Below, one piece after another: positions 44,347 to 55,636 of a stretch of DNA of 64,000 bases. Position 1 is the first letter of the stretch. The number at the start of each line of letters is the position of its first letter. A program made the translations under genes and the position numbers. Source of the stretch: Heliocidaris erythrogramma (Eukaryota; Echinodermata; Echinoidea; Camarodonta; Echinometridae); assembly GCA_025617745.1 (NCBI GenBank), contig CM046861.1, positions 18,821,563-18,885,562 of the forward strand, written 5' to 3'. The notes beneath the pieces were generated by a model. It was not told the DNA's origin, made no database searches, and saw nothing but the letters and a program-made list of their open reading frames with translations.

Positions 44347-44833
44347 AGAGACGATGCTCTTAAGATCTCCAAGTAAACTATTCGATTTCTTGTGTTTTCA
44401 TATTATCCACATATAATGTTATATTCATAGTGCTTTGAACCTTATATCGATTAAGTCAGATCCATGTTGTCATTTCATCTTCAATGTATGATGAGTAGGC
44501 CTATGATGTTTAATAGGAATTCTTATTAATATTTTCTTTCTGTTTTTTTCTTTTTAGGACCTAACTTGGCAGCTAGCCCTTGTCTCCCCTCCTGCCTCTT
44601 ACCACAACCCTCGTGCCTCTTGGTAAATACTTAAACACATACCATATTAAAAATAAATTATTAATACAAACGGCTCTTCAAAAAGTAGATTAATCTAAAC
44701 ACTAATTCCCAATTAATTAAGACCAACGGTTCATGTCGACATACCTTCACAGACCTACATCCCAACAAGAATAACAGAAACAAACACGAAAAAATTGAAT
44801 TTCTAATTTTCGTTTTTGTTGTCCCTTGACTAG
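44347..44833. other. Spacer with splice-acceptor-like sites
   Basis: T-rich runs ending in CTTTTTAG (about 44558) and CCTTGACTAG (44833) are acceptor-like. No ORF of note. Confidence 0.25.
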
Positions 44834-45122
44834 GTGTTCAGGAGGTAACCCTCAAACACCCTCTACAGCACCAATAGGCGATCAGGTAGCACCCGGCAGC
44901 TGCCCATCTACACCCGACAGCTGCCCATCTACACCAGACGCAACATCATACAACCTATCTACACCAAGTAGCACCATACAGGCTACACCAGGCACAATAC
45001 CATACATCCAATCTACACCAAGCACAACACCATACATCCCATCTACACCAGACACAGCACCATATTACCCATCTACACCTGACACAGCCCCCATTGACAC
45101 CATCCCATTACCCCTGATGTAA
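44834..45122 (+). CDS. Thr/Pro-rich repeat ORF, possible terminal exon
   Basis: Open after an acceptor-like TTGACTAG; it ends at TAA 45120-45122. The peptide is built of repeated P-[SY]-x-P-S-T-P-[DS] units (about eight), such as CPSTPDSCPSTPD and PYIPSTPDTAPY. Disordered and mucin- or linker-like. Low complexity means it could be a coding-looking minisatellite. No function assigned. Confidence 0.3.
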
Positions 45123-45740
45123 GACTGAAATAAATTTATAGGTCGAATTATAGTTATAAAGCTAATAAATCACTGCTCTAAATGGATTACAAACCAAGGG
45201 AATATCAGAAAGTGGGCCTGAATATTGTCAGTTGGGTTTATTAATTACTCTCTTAATTGCAATCTGTGCAAATCATGCAAAAATATTTTGATAATTGAAA
45301 CATGCACAGACGGTGACGAAGGACATTTGTCCTCACCTCGATGGGAGATGTTACGACCAACGCCGATCTCACCGCCATCGGCAACATCTGTCGACAGAAC
45401 TCCCACCTCTGTCGACCTAGCATCGACGAAGTCGTAGACGAGAGGGTGATGTAGACGAACACTGTATTCGATAAAGAATTATCAAGCCACATTTTGTTTA
45501 ACTTACTATAAATGTTCGAATATTACTCAGAACCCGGTTTAGATAATATGCAACGTAAACAAAAGATATACTAAAATTAATTTCTTAATACAGTTAGTTG
45601 ATACAAGGCAATGGTGAAACGAAAGAAATTTCTACAGAAACAGAAAGAGACAAATACAATACGGCAATTCTTAATTCCTGGAATGTAATTATCTAGTCTG
45701 TTCGTATACCAAAGCAAATTTTATAGACATCTTAAAATGA
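45123..45740. other. Spacer with one small ORF
   Basis: A Ser/Thr/Pro-rich frame at about 45305-45437 (HLSSPRWEMLRPTPISPPSA) is GC-richer than its flanks but has no recognised domain. The rest is AT-rich. Confidence 0.25.
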
Positions 45741-46408
45741 CCCACTCAATGCAAGAGTTAATGTCGCCAAATGTCTTGGTATATTAATGGATGAAGAACT
45801 GAATTGGTCCAAACACGTTGACAAAGTAACAAAGGTAACGCAGAGAAATGTCAGTGTAATAAAAGAAGCGAAGGATTATTTACCATTAACATCTTTAAAG
45901 ATGCTGTATAATGCACTCGTGTTGCCTCACTTTGATTATTGTTCCTCTGTATGGTCAAATCGATATCAGGAACAAACGTATAAGTTTCAGAAAGTTAAAA
46001 AACGAGCTGCTAGAATAATTTCAAACAAAGTTATGAGACTCTATCAAGTGAATTAATTAGCAATCTGAATTAATTAGCAATGGATGCCAATTGAGAAACG
46101 ATTTGAATTTAAGCGTGTTACTATGATGTTCAAGTGCACACATAACTTGGCACCATCCTATTTACAAGGATGTTTAGTTAAAGTAAGTGACAATCATCAG
46201 TATCATACGAGGCAGGCTTACTTTCTGTGCCAAAGTACAAAAAAGAATGCTTTAAACATAACCCCCTCGTATCTTCAATTATAGCATGGAATCAGTTGGA
46301 CAGATCACTAAAAATGGCAAGCTCTGTGAACACATCTAAATATACGGTATGTTCAAAAGATCTTGCAATATCTGTTCCCAATAAGAATTGCAAGAAGAAT
46401 TTTATTTA
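45741..46408 (+). pseudogene. CR1-like LINE 3' RT fragment
   Basis: Frames at 45741-46056 and 46084-46284 read KCLGILMDEELNWSKHVDKV, LPHFDYCSSVWSN, QKVKKRAARIIS, then PIEKRFEFKRVTMMFK and LAPSYLQ. This is the thumb/C-terminal part of CR1-group reverse transcriptases, which typically read LDYC..VW and LQ..Q..AAR.I in this region. One frameshift separates the halves, near 46057-46083 where an AATTAATTAGCAAT motif is duplicated. No catalytic part remains. Confidence 0.65.
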
Positions 46409-46788
46409 GCTTCTTAGCTGAAGTTTTACTCCTTATCGCATTTCTATACGCATTCTCTTGTGAAAACAAACGATTGGTTTGATTCGTTTTCTAACAGCAT
46501 GGTAAATGAGTCATATTCATTCTTATTGCTAGAAAATCTCACTTGATGCTATTTTATTTTTGTCTTCATCAGAAATATGTCATTTTTTGTTCCCCTGATT
46601 TGCAAAATATGTTTGATGGTTTGTTTCTTTGCCAAAAAATGTACGATGACATAATTCTTTTCAAAATTTATGAATGATTTCATATCATTTGTATTGTATT
46701 GATATTTTGTATTGTTTTATAAGAGACACTGTACATTCGATTGATAAACTTTATTACATGCAATCATTGTGTAAACTTTGAATAAGTA
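46409..46788. other. AT-rich non-coding stretch
   Basis: Nothing recognised between the LINE tail and array 2. Confidence 0.3.
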
Positions 46789-46897
46789 TACTACCCTATA
46801 ATATTTTTAATTTGTAAACAAATCTTTCGGCATATTACTCCCAGTGTTAAAGATCGTATGCTCGATCTATAATGAAAAACACAAGTCAGAAAAAATT

Positions 46898-46970
46898 GGA
46901 ACCAGCATTATTCGAACCTGTCATCTACTGCTTGCCGGGCAGCGACTTAACCACCAGGCTATTCTGGTTC
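46898..46970 (-). tRNA. tRNA-like gene, array 2 unit 1 (variant)
   Basis: Same as the other array 2 copies but with AGCATTATTCG in place of AGCGGGATTCG, which damages the T arm and B box. Outermost left copy. Confidence 0.4.
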
Positions 46971-47187
46971 ACGGCCAAGTCACGACGAACTAGAATCAAA
47001 TACCCAAGATCCTCTTCTTTCTGACTCATTAATATTCAAACGGTCCGCCGTGGAACAATGGTTAGTAAACGAAGAAGCTTGACTGGGGAGGAATTTTTAA
47101 TTTGTAAACAAATCTTTCGGCATATTACTCCCAGTGTTAAAGATCGTATGCTCGATCTATAATGAAAAACACAAGTCAGAAAAAATT

Positions 47188-47260
47188 GGAACCAGCGGGA
47201 TTCGAACCTGTCATCTACTGCTTGCCGGGCAGCGACTTAACCACCAGGCTATTCTGGTTC
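47188..47260 (-). tRNA. tRNA-like gene, array 2 unit 2
   Basis: 73 nt with a perfect 7-bp acceptor stem GAACCAG/CTGGTTC. A 5-bp anticodon stem GCTGC/GCAGT closes loop CCGGCAA (anticodon-like GGC, but C where T33 is expected). B box GGTTCGAATCC is perfect; the A box TAGCCTGGTGG is near consensus. The D arm starts two bases late and the T stem has mismatches, so it is better read as tRNA-derived than as a working tRNA. Confidence 0.45.
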
Positions 47261-47477
47261 ACGGCCAAGTCACGACGAACTAGAATCAAATACCCAAGAT
47301 CCTCTTCTTTCTGACTCATTAATATTCAAACGGTCCGCCGTGGAACAATGGTTAGTAAACAAAGAAGCTTGACTGGGGAGGAATTTTTAATTTGTAAACA
47401 AATCTTTCGGCATATTACTCCCAGTGTTAAAGATCGTATGCTCGATCTATAATGAAAAACACAAGTCAGAAAAAATT

Positions 47478-47550
47478 GGAACCAGCGGGATTCGAACCTG
47501 TCATCTACTGCTTGCCGGGCAGCGACTTAACCACCAGGCTATTCTGGTTC
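47478..47550 (-). tRNA. tRNA-like gene, array 2 unit 3
   Basis: Identical copy, 290 bp from unit 2. Confidence 0.45.
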
Positions 47551-47767
47551 ACGGCCAAGTCACGACGAACTAGAATCAAATACCCAAGATCTTCTTCTTT
47601 CTGACTCATTAATATTCAAACGGTCCGCCGTGGAACAATGGTTAGTAAACGAAGAAGCTTGACTGGGGAGGAATTTTTAATTTGTAAACAAATCTTTCGG
47701 CATATTACTCCCAGTGTTAAAGATCGTATGCTCGATCTATAATGAAAAACACAAGTCAGAAAAAATT

Positions 47768-47840
47768 GGAACCAGCGGGATTCGAACCTGTCATCTACTG
47801 CTTGCCGGGCAGCGACTTAACCACCAGGCTATTCTGGTTC
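47768..47840 (-). tRNA. tRNA-like gene, array 2 unit 4
   Basis: Identical copy, 290 bp from unit 3. Confidence 0.45.
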
Positions 47841-48054
47841 ACGGCCAAGTCACGACGAACTAGAATCAAATACCCAAGATCCTCTTCTTTCTGACTCATT
47901 AATATTCAAACGGTCCGCCGTGGAACAATGGTTAGTAAACGAAGAAGCTTGACTGGGGAGGAATTTTTAATTTGTAAACAAATCTTTTGGCATATTACTC
48001 CCAGTGTTAAAGATCGTATGCTCGATCTATAATGAAAAACACAAGTCAAAAATT

Positions 48055-48127
48055 GGAACCAGCGGGATTCGAACCTGTCATCTACTGCTTGCCGGGCAGC
48101 GACTTAACCACCAGGCTATTCTGGTTC
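48055..48127 (-). tRNA. tRNA-like gene, array 2 unit 5
   Basis: Identical copy; the downstream T run is shortened to T5 by the 3-bp deletion. Confidence 0.45.
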
Positions 48128-48344
48128 ACGGCCAAGTCACGACGAACTAGAATCAAATACCCAAGATCCTCTTCTTTCTGACTCATTAATATTCAAACGG
48201 TCCGCCGTGGAACAATGGTTAGTAAACGAAGAAGCTTGACTGGGGAGGAATTTTTAATTTGTAAACAAATCTTTTGGCATATTACTCCCAGTGTTAAAGA
48301 TCGTATGCTCGATCTATAATGAAAAACACAAGTCAGAAAAAATT

Positions 48345-48417
48345 GGAACCAGCGGGATTCGAACCTGTCATCTACTGCTTGCCGGGCAGCGACTTAACCA
48401 CCAGGCTATTCTGGTTC
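48345..48417 (-). tRNA. tRNA-like gene, array 2 unit 6
   Basis: Identical copy with the full-length terminator region. Confidence 0.45.
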
Positions 48418-48631
48418 ACGGCCAAGTCACGACGAACTAGAATCAAATACCCAAGATCCTCTTCTTTCTGACTCATTAATATTCAAACGGTCCGCCGTGG
48501 AACAATGGTTAGTAAACGAAGAAGCTTGACTGGGGAGGAATTTTTAATTTGTAAACAAATCTTTCGGCATATTACTCCCAGTGTTAAAGATCGTATGCTC
48601 GATCTATAATGAAAAACACAAGTCAAAAATT

Positions 48632-48704
48632 GGAACCAGCGGGATTCGAACCTGTCATCTACTGCTTGCCGGGCAGCGACTTAACCACCAGACTATTCTG
48701 GTTC
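48632..48704 (-). tRNA. tRNA-like gene, array 2 unit 7
   Basis: Copy with the 3-bp terminator-side deletion and one substitution (CCAGACTATT for CCAGGCTATT) in the D arm. Confidence 0.45.
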
Positions 48705-48918
48705 ACGGCCAAGTCACGACGAACTAGAATCAAATACCCAAGATCCTCTTCTTTCTGACTCATTAATATTCAAACGGTCCGCCGTGGAACAATGGTTAGT
48801 AAACGAAGAAGCTTGACTGGGGAGGAATTTTTAATTTGTAAACAAATCTTTTGGCATATTACTCCCAGTGTTAAAGATCGTATGCTCGATCTATAATGAA
48901 AAACACAAGTCAAAAATT

Positions 48919-48991
48919 GGAACCAGCGGGATTCGAACCTGTCATCTACTGCTTGCCGGGCAGCGACTTAACCACCAGGCTATTCTGGTTC
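48919..48991 (-). tRNA. tRNA-like gene, array 2 unit 8
   Basis: Last copy of the left block before the inversion; 3-bp deletion type. Confidence 0.45.
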
Positions 48992-49256
48992 ACGGCCAAG
49001 TCACGACGAACTAGAATCAAATACCCAAGATCCTCTTCTTTCTGACTCATTAATATTCAAACGATTATAGATCGAGCATACGATCTTTAACACTGGGAGT
49101 AATATGCCGAAAGATTTGTTTACAAATTAAAAATTCCTCCCCAGTCAAGCTTCTTCGTTTACTAACCATTGTTCCACGGCGGACCGTTTGAATATTAATG
49201 AGTCAGAAAGAAGAGGATCTTGGGTATTTGATTCTAGTTCGTCGTGACTTGGCCGT

Positions 49257-49329
49257 GAACCAGAATAGCCTGGTGGTTAAGTCGCTGCCCGGCAAGCAGT
49301 AGATGACAGGTTCGAATCCCGCTGGTTCC
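49257..49329 (+). tRNA. tRNA-like gene, array 2 unit 9
   Basis: First copy of the right block on the opposite strand, followed by TTTTTT. Confidence 0.45.
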
Positions 49330-49546
49330 AATTTTTTCTGACTTGTGTTTTTCATTATAGATCGAGCATACGATCTTTAACACTGGGAGTAATATGCCGA
49401 AAGATTTGTTTACAAATTAAAAATTCCTCCCCAGTCAAGCTTCTTCGTTTACTAACCATTGTTCCACGGCGGACCGTTTGAATATTAATGAGTCAGAAAG
49501 AAGAGGATCTTGGGTATTTGATTCTAGTTCGTCGTGACTTGGCCGT

Positions 49547-49619
49547 GAACCAGAATAGCCTGGTGGTTAAGTCGCTGCCCGGCAAGCAGTAGATGACAGG
49601 TTCGAATCCCGCTGGTTCC
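49547..49619 (+). tRNA. tRNA-like gene, array 2 unit 10
   Basis: Second copy of the right block, 290 bp from unit 9. Confidence 0.45.
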
Positions 49620-49755
49620 AATTTTTTCTGACTTGTGTTTTTCATTATAGATCGAGCATACGATCTTTAACACTGGGAGTAATATGCCGAAAGATTTGTT
49701 TACAAATTAAAAATTCCTCCCCAGTCAAGCTTCTTCGTTTACTACCCTATAATAT

Positions 49756-50439
49756 GTTTGTAAATATGTATATAACAATTTTTTCTATACTGAGCTAAAA
49801 GTAGTCTTTATACTTTGTGTATGTACTTTCAAAACTATATAATGCCATTTCAAAATAACTATATAAATGGTTATTTTTCAACAGAATTTCGAAAATATCA
49901 CCGTCTATACATTATGATGATTTATTAACATGATATAGAAAGTGGCAACAATTATCGTACAAACCAATGTTGATTACGAGGATACCGTATACTGTGTATA
50001 TATATATATCTATCTATATATTACGCTAAGGATTTGGGGCCTTTTTTTGGGGGGGGGGGGGTTCGAATAGGCGTCACCCCTGGCCCTTTCAGTCCCCACC
50101 TTTTGGTACCCACGGACGGGGAATGGTACTTAGAGTGGTGGGAGGCACTTCTTAAGGGCTGACGTGCCGTCCATATTTCATAAATTCATTTCTAAACATT
50201 GAATTTCTGGAGGGAGTAATAATTCTGCCAACCCATGAAGCGGGTTTGTAGCTTCATGCCCAACCCACACCCTTTACCTCTGAAGGGGTGTATTGCAAAG
50301 AACAGCATGACCCGTAGCTCCAAGGCCATACTTATCCGCATGCATGGATGGCTTCAATGTAACGGCGCAACAACACACGTTCGCACATATGTACATGTAC
50401 TATGTATGGGGCGCCAAGTGTAAAGTGCCTATTCCGTTA
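49756..50439. other. Non-coding stretch
   Basis: A TA microsatellite near 50000 and a G run near 50048-50061. No gene recognised. Confidence 0.3.
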
Positions 50440-50663
50440 CAAAATTGCCTCATTTCGTGACAAAATTCACTCAAAACTGTCTTCTGTTACAAAATTATTG
50501 AACAACGGTTCATTTTTTTACAAAATGAATTTGGAAAGGTTATTCTGTAACAAAATGATTCTGACCATTTTCATTCTGTAACAAAAATTTATTTTGTGAC
50601 AAAATATTTTACACTCCCATTTTATTCTGTAACGAAATCATTCTGTTACAAAATTGACAATAC
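50440..50663. repeat. GTTACAAAAT-type satellite, part left of the Gypsy element
   Basis: Diverged copies of TTCTGTTACAAAAT and its inverse are spread through this interval. It is the left part of the array that resumes at 55812, so the LTR element split it. Confidence 0.65.
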
Positions 50664-50838
50664 TGTGGTATATTTGCATAATGATATGCCTCTGTGGTGT
50701 ATTTGCATAATGATATGCCTCTTGTAATTGGTACATGTACGCATGCGCGGTGGCACGTATAGCGCGCAATAAACACATGTGAACTGGTAGAACTTATGTC
50801 TTGGTTTACTTTGTCAGTGCCCCTCCAAATATCCTACA
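50664..50838 (+). repeat. Left LTR of the Gypsy element
   Basis: Contains two tandem copies of TTTGCATAATGATATGCCTC and AATAAA (in CGCAATAAACAC), a likely polyadenylation signal. Confidence 0.9.
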
Positions 50839-50840
50839 AA

Positions 50841-50857
50841 TTGGCGACGAGGACTGT
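50841..50857 (+). promoter_or_regulatory. Primer-binding site of the Gypsy element
   Basis: TTGGCGACGAGGACTGT starts two bases after the left LTR. A TGGCGACGAGG-type site is common in invertebrate Gypsy elements; the tRNA is not assigned. Confidence 0.6.
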
Positions 50858-51094
50858 GAAGCTGAACTCAACTGATAACCTTTTGTTTGAAAGGAGTGCA
50901 TAAACAGTTTGGAGGGGGAACGATCCTCGTGGGAGATCGGATTTTGACATTTTTCAGCCTAAAGTTACCGTCGATTGTAGATGGAACTGCGTCAGTGCGT
51001 GAGTAACTTTCGCAACACGTACCGTACATGTAGTACGTCCCACTGACTTTCTACGTAGACTCGTGTGTGTGTGTGTAGTTTGTACACAAACAAG

Positions 51095-54000
51095 ATGGCG
51101 GCGCCCAGTGGGTACATCGGCCGTCTCGGAACTTACGACAAAGCTCGAGAGCCTTTCGAGTCATACACAGAAAGAATGGACTTATTCTTCACGGCTAACA
51201 ACATTGTTGAAACTTCGCCGACGGATTCGACAACCCTTGACCGTAAGAAGGCTATATTGTTGACTGAAATTGGTCCTGAAACATACGCCATCCTCAGTCA
51301 CTTGTTGGCTCCGCAGAAACCAAAAGACTGTGCATTTGCTGCAATCATCGAGAAACTGAAGACTCATTTTGATCCAAAACCATCTGAGATAGCGGAGAGC
51401 TATAAGTTCAATACGAGAACACAGAAGAATGGAGAGACAATCAGCGAATTCATTGTTGCGTTGAAAAACTTGTCCATACATTGTAACTTTGGAGCGTTTC
51501 TAGATCGAGCCCTACGGCTACGGGACAGATTTGTTTGTGGATTGGGAGACGAGCGAATTCAGGGGAAATTGCTGAACACACCAAATCTGACATTTGCTAC
51601 AGCGACCCAGGCAGCTCTGGCTATGGAGATGGCTGCTAAGCAGGCCAGAGCACTACATTCACCGGCGGCAACGGGAAGTGTGCACAGCCAGAGAAGTCGG
51701 CCGAGGCAGAGCAAGCCCAAACAGAAAAAGGCACCACGTCAAGGTGCGGAGTGCTATCGCTGTAGTTCAAAAAGTCACGCCCCGGCAGAATGCCCGTTTA
51801 AGACTGCACAATGTTTTAATTGTGACAAGAAAGGACACATCTCCAAAGCGTGTAGATCGGCAAAGTCTAGTGGACCAAACCGGAATAAGCAACGCAAACC
51901 TGGTGCAGTCCATGCACTAGATGAGACAGACGAGGTACCGACATCCATGAAGCCGCAGCGTGATCTCGATTTGTATTGTGTATATGCGACCGAGTCGGGC
52001 AGTCCGAACAAATACGAGACTGAAGTGGTAATCAACGAAAGGAATATATTGATGAGGGTCGATACCCAGGCTGATTGTTCGCTTATGAGTAGAGACACTT
52101 ATGACAAATATTTCAGCCAGATACCGTTGCGTCCCATCGAAGTTAACCTCAACACATATTCTGGGGAACAATTGCGTATGGACGGACAATTTGATTGTGA
52201 AGTGACCTATAGAGGTCAAACACTGCGTTTGCCTTTGATGGTGTCCAGCTATAGGAGAAGGCCTACGCTGATGGGCAAGAACTGGCTGTCCAAATTGAAG
52301 CTGGATTGGAACACAGTGTTCCATGTCGAGGAGTCTGCGACGCTGAAGAAGTTGCTCGATGAGTATAGCAGTATGTTTGAGGACAGCTATGAAGGAATCA
52401 CTGGTGAGGAAGCGCATGTTCGTATCAAGGATGGTGCAGCTCCAGTCTACTGCAGGCCACGTCCGGTGCCATACGCGCTTAAGGAGGTGGTTGAGAAAGA
52501 ACTGAGAAACCTGGAGAAGAACAACGTTATAGTGAAAACGGACTATAGCGAATGGGCAACACCCATAGTTGTCGTGCCGAAGGCAGATGGATCGGTGCGG
52601 TTATGCGGCGACTACAAGACCACGGTCAACAGAGCAGTTGATGATGAGTGTTATCCTCTACCGACATCGCAGGATCTGTATGCAGAGTTGGGAGGTACAA
52701 AGGTCTTCACGAAATTGGATCTGTCGCACGCGTATGCTCAGCTCAACCTGGATCAACAAAGTCAGGAATTTCTCACGATCAACACGCACATGGGGCTATA
52801 TTCATACACAAAGTTGCCCTATGGTGTCAAATCCTCCCCGAAGATTTTCCAGTCGATCATGGATAAGTTCCTTCAAGGCATTCCCCACTGTTTGTGCAAT
52901 CAGGATGATGTGTTAATCGCTACAGCGACAGTGGAGGAAAATTTGGAAATCCTAGCTCAAGTGTTGAAGCGGTTGAATGATCACAATGTGAAGCTCAAGG
53001 AAAACAAATGTGCCTTTGTGAAAAGTGAAGTGGTGTACCTCGGGTTGAAAGTCAGCTCACAGGGGCTGCAACCCGTCAAGGAGAAAATTGAGCCAATCAT
53101 CAATGCCCCGCAGCCGAAGAATGTGACCGAGCTCAGGTCATTCTTGGGGATGGTTCAGTTCTACTCGCGATTCTTGCCGGATCTCGCGTCAGTTTTGGCC
53201 CCTCTACACAAGCTGCTACAGAAAGATGAGAAGTGGGCGTGGTCAAAACCTCAACAGGAAGCGTACATGAAATGTAAGCGCATGTTGACCAGCGATGCAC
53301 TTTTAGTTCATTATGACAACAAACGCGAGTTGAGCCTAGCTTGTGATGCATCGAATTATGGTGTTGGAGCAGTGATCAGTCATGTCATGGATAACGGAGA
53401 AACAAAGCCGATAGCGTTTGCATCTCGCACGCTGACGAAGAGTGAGCGTAACTACGCACAAATTGAGAAGGAAGCGCTAGGAATCGTGTTCGGCATAAAG
53501 AAGTTTCATCAGTATCTGTTAGGTAGACATTTCATGTTGCTCACAGATAATAAGCCGCTACTTCACATTTTGGGTCCTAAGTCGTCAATCCCGACAATGG
53601 CAGCATCACGTATGCAGCGATGGGCAGTACTTCTGTCGCAATACGACTACAGCATCGAGTACCTTAGTTCGAAAGAGAACGCGGTTGCAGATGCGTTGTC
53701 CCGTTTGCCACATGAGGATTCTGAAGATGGTACAGAGGGTACCATTTATGTGACTGATGTAGTGGACAATGACTTTCCGGTGACAGCAGCAGAGATTGCT
53801 GCAGAGACCAAGAAGGACTCTGTGCTCAAGCAAGCATATGAACAAACTTTGTACGGTTGGTCAGAAACAGTACCTATGAATGATGATTTGAAACCATATC
53901 ATAGTAGAAGATTTGAGTTGTCATGTGATCAAGGTTGTCTCAAATGGGGACATAGGGTGGTAGTTCCAAAATCACTGAGACAGAGACTTCTCAGTGAGCT

Positions 54001-55077
54001 ACATTCAGAGCATTCAGGGATTGTAGCCATGAAAGCAATTGCTAGAGGGTTCATGTTTTGGCCGGGTCTAGACAAAGAAATAGAAGAAATGACAAGCAGA
54101 TGCACTGTGTGCCAGAGTGTTAGGAGTAGACCACCAAAAGCGCCAACTGAAACATGGCGGTGGCCATCAAGGCCATTTCAGAGAGTTCATGTTGATTTTT
54201 GTGAATTTGGGAATGACAATTTTCTTGTTTTGATTGACAGTCATTCAAAATGGATCGAGGTAGTGTTCATGGGCACAAACACAACAACCCATAGAACCAT
54301 AGATGAGTTGAGAGCCATTTTTGCTACTCATGGGATTCCAGAGGAGTTAGTGTCGGACAATGGTCCACAGTTTAGGGCTGCAGTGTTTGAAGAGTTTATG
54401 AAACAGAATGGTGTTAAGCACATTTTGGTGCCTGCATACCATCCAGCATCAAATGGTGCTGCTGAAAGATCTGTTAGAGTTGTCAAACAAGCTCTCAAAA
54501 AGCAAGTCCTTGCGGGTAGTTCACAGTTCAGTATGAAACAGAGACTAGCAAATTTCTTGTTGAAGTATCGTACCACACCTCACTCAACAACTGGGTATAC
54601 CCCTGTTTGGTCATGCCTGACTTGTCACCAAAAATTGAAACCAAGCAGGCAAGTCAGGCAAAACAGAGTGGTAGCAGTACAAAACATCGCACTTTTGTTG
54701 TTGGTAATAAAGTTCGTGTTCTTATTCCCCCACATAAAGCGAACAAGGTAAACAAGTGGGAAGTAGGAACTGTGGTAGCAGTTTGTGGTACAAGAAGGTA
54801 CTTGGTAGAGATTGGTGACAGAGTACGAAGTGTACATCTAGACCACATGCTGGAAGCCAAATATGACACGCAGAGTTTGCATGAGTCTGTTAGTGACAGA
54901 ATTTTGGATGATTTTGTAATAACGCCAAAGATGTTCACACCTCAAACTGAACACCCGAATCATGCTGAGGGAGCGAAAACATCCTCATTCAACAACACAA
55001 ACAGTCATGGTGAAAGTCCACCAAAACTAAGACGGTCACAAAGACTTTGCAAACCTGTTGTCAAGTTGACTTACTGA
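51095..55077 (+). CDS. Gag-pol polyprotein of the Gypsy element (frameshift near 54610)
   Basis: ATG 51095 (MAAPSGYIGRL). Gag capsid-like helices are followed by two CCHC knuckles (CYRCSSKSHAPAEC, CFNCDKKGHISKAC). The protease region has RVDTQADCSLM (DTQA at the active site) and PTLMGKNWL. RT has DYSEWATPIVVVPK, FTKLDLSHAYAQL and NQDDVLIA as the active site. RNase H has LACDASNYGVGAV and LTDNKPLLHI. Integrase has HHCC (HSEHSGIVAMK, CTVCQ) and DDE (VDFCEFG, SDNGPQF, SNGAAERSVR). The main frame diverges after TTGYTP at about 54605 and stops at 54751. The true C-terminus (NKVRVLIPPHK, VEIGDRVRSVHLDHM, LRRSQRLCKP) is in another frame to 55077. About a dozen codons of the usual post-integrase block also appear lost there. 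Confidence 0.92.
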
Positions 55078-55620
55078 GCAAGTAATGATAGAAGTTTAAG
55101 ATGATGACTATGGAAACGGATATGACGACGATTACGAATTTGAGATTTACATCAAATTTTATGCTATGTTGGATCGGAATGCAAATTGAAAAAAAAAAAA
55201 AAAAAAAAACAGCTCACATTCAGTAATATGTGTATAAATTGAATGCATGTTTCTAACTCCCTTGAGGGAAGGAGGAGAATATGGTAAAATTATGGTGTGA
55301 TACAAAGGAGTTATAAATTTGAGTAGTTCAAAGCCATACATTAGTTAAAATTACAGTATTATAACATTGTGGTCATGACATCTGGCATTATCGCATGATA
55401 GTGATATTCTGTTTGTGCAGTAAACATCCACTTTCTTGGAGTCTCAATATGGAATTACAATATAACTGGTGCCATGATGTTAAACACTGCCGTCCAGGTT
55501 AAAATGTTATTTAGGAAACTTGAAATTACAATGGCATTGCAAGAAATAGGGTATTGCATTATTATAGTGTAATTTGCACTGGCTGTTGGGTCTGTTTAAG
55601 TATTAGGACTCATACTCTTT

Positions 55621-55636
55621 AAAAAGGGGGGAGCAG
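55621..55636 (+). promoter_or_regulatory. Polypurine tract of the Gypsy element
   Basis: AAAAAGGGGGGAGCAG directly precedes the right LTR, the usual plus-strand primer position. Confidence 0.8.

Larger units (their letters stand above)
46789..49755. mobile_element. Inserted head-to-head array of 290-bp tRNA-like units (array 2)
   Basis: Flanked by TACTACCCTATAATAT at 46789-46804 and 49740-49755, a 14-16-bp target duplication with short end overlaps. The left block has eight units starting near 46803, 47093, 47383, 47673, 47963, 48250, 48540 and 48827, with tRNA-like genes on minus. The switch is at 49063/49064. The right block has two full units (49064, 49354) and a partial one (49644 to about 49740), with tRNA-like genes on plus. 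Units are nearly identical; a 3-bp deletion marks units 5, 7 and 8. Each unit has AGATCGTATGCTCGATCT, a perfect 6-bp hairpin, and a T5-6 run after the tRNA-like gene. Confidence 0.9.

Noticed and set aside
46803-49740. CRISPR-like regular array
   Set aside because: Units are 290 bp with no short-repeat/unique-spacer pattern, contain tRNA-like genes, and the genome is eukaryotic.
36012-49740. Hammerhead ribozyme (retrozyme) inside the tRNA-unit arrays
   Set aside because: I looked for the CTGATGA...GAAA core on both strands of both units and did not see it. The hairpins present do not fit the hammerhead layout. A covariance search would be decisive.
50235-50423. 62-codon ORF near a PHPLPLKG motif
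   Set aside because: Short, no domain, in a low-complexity region next to the satellite.
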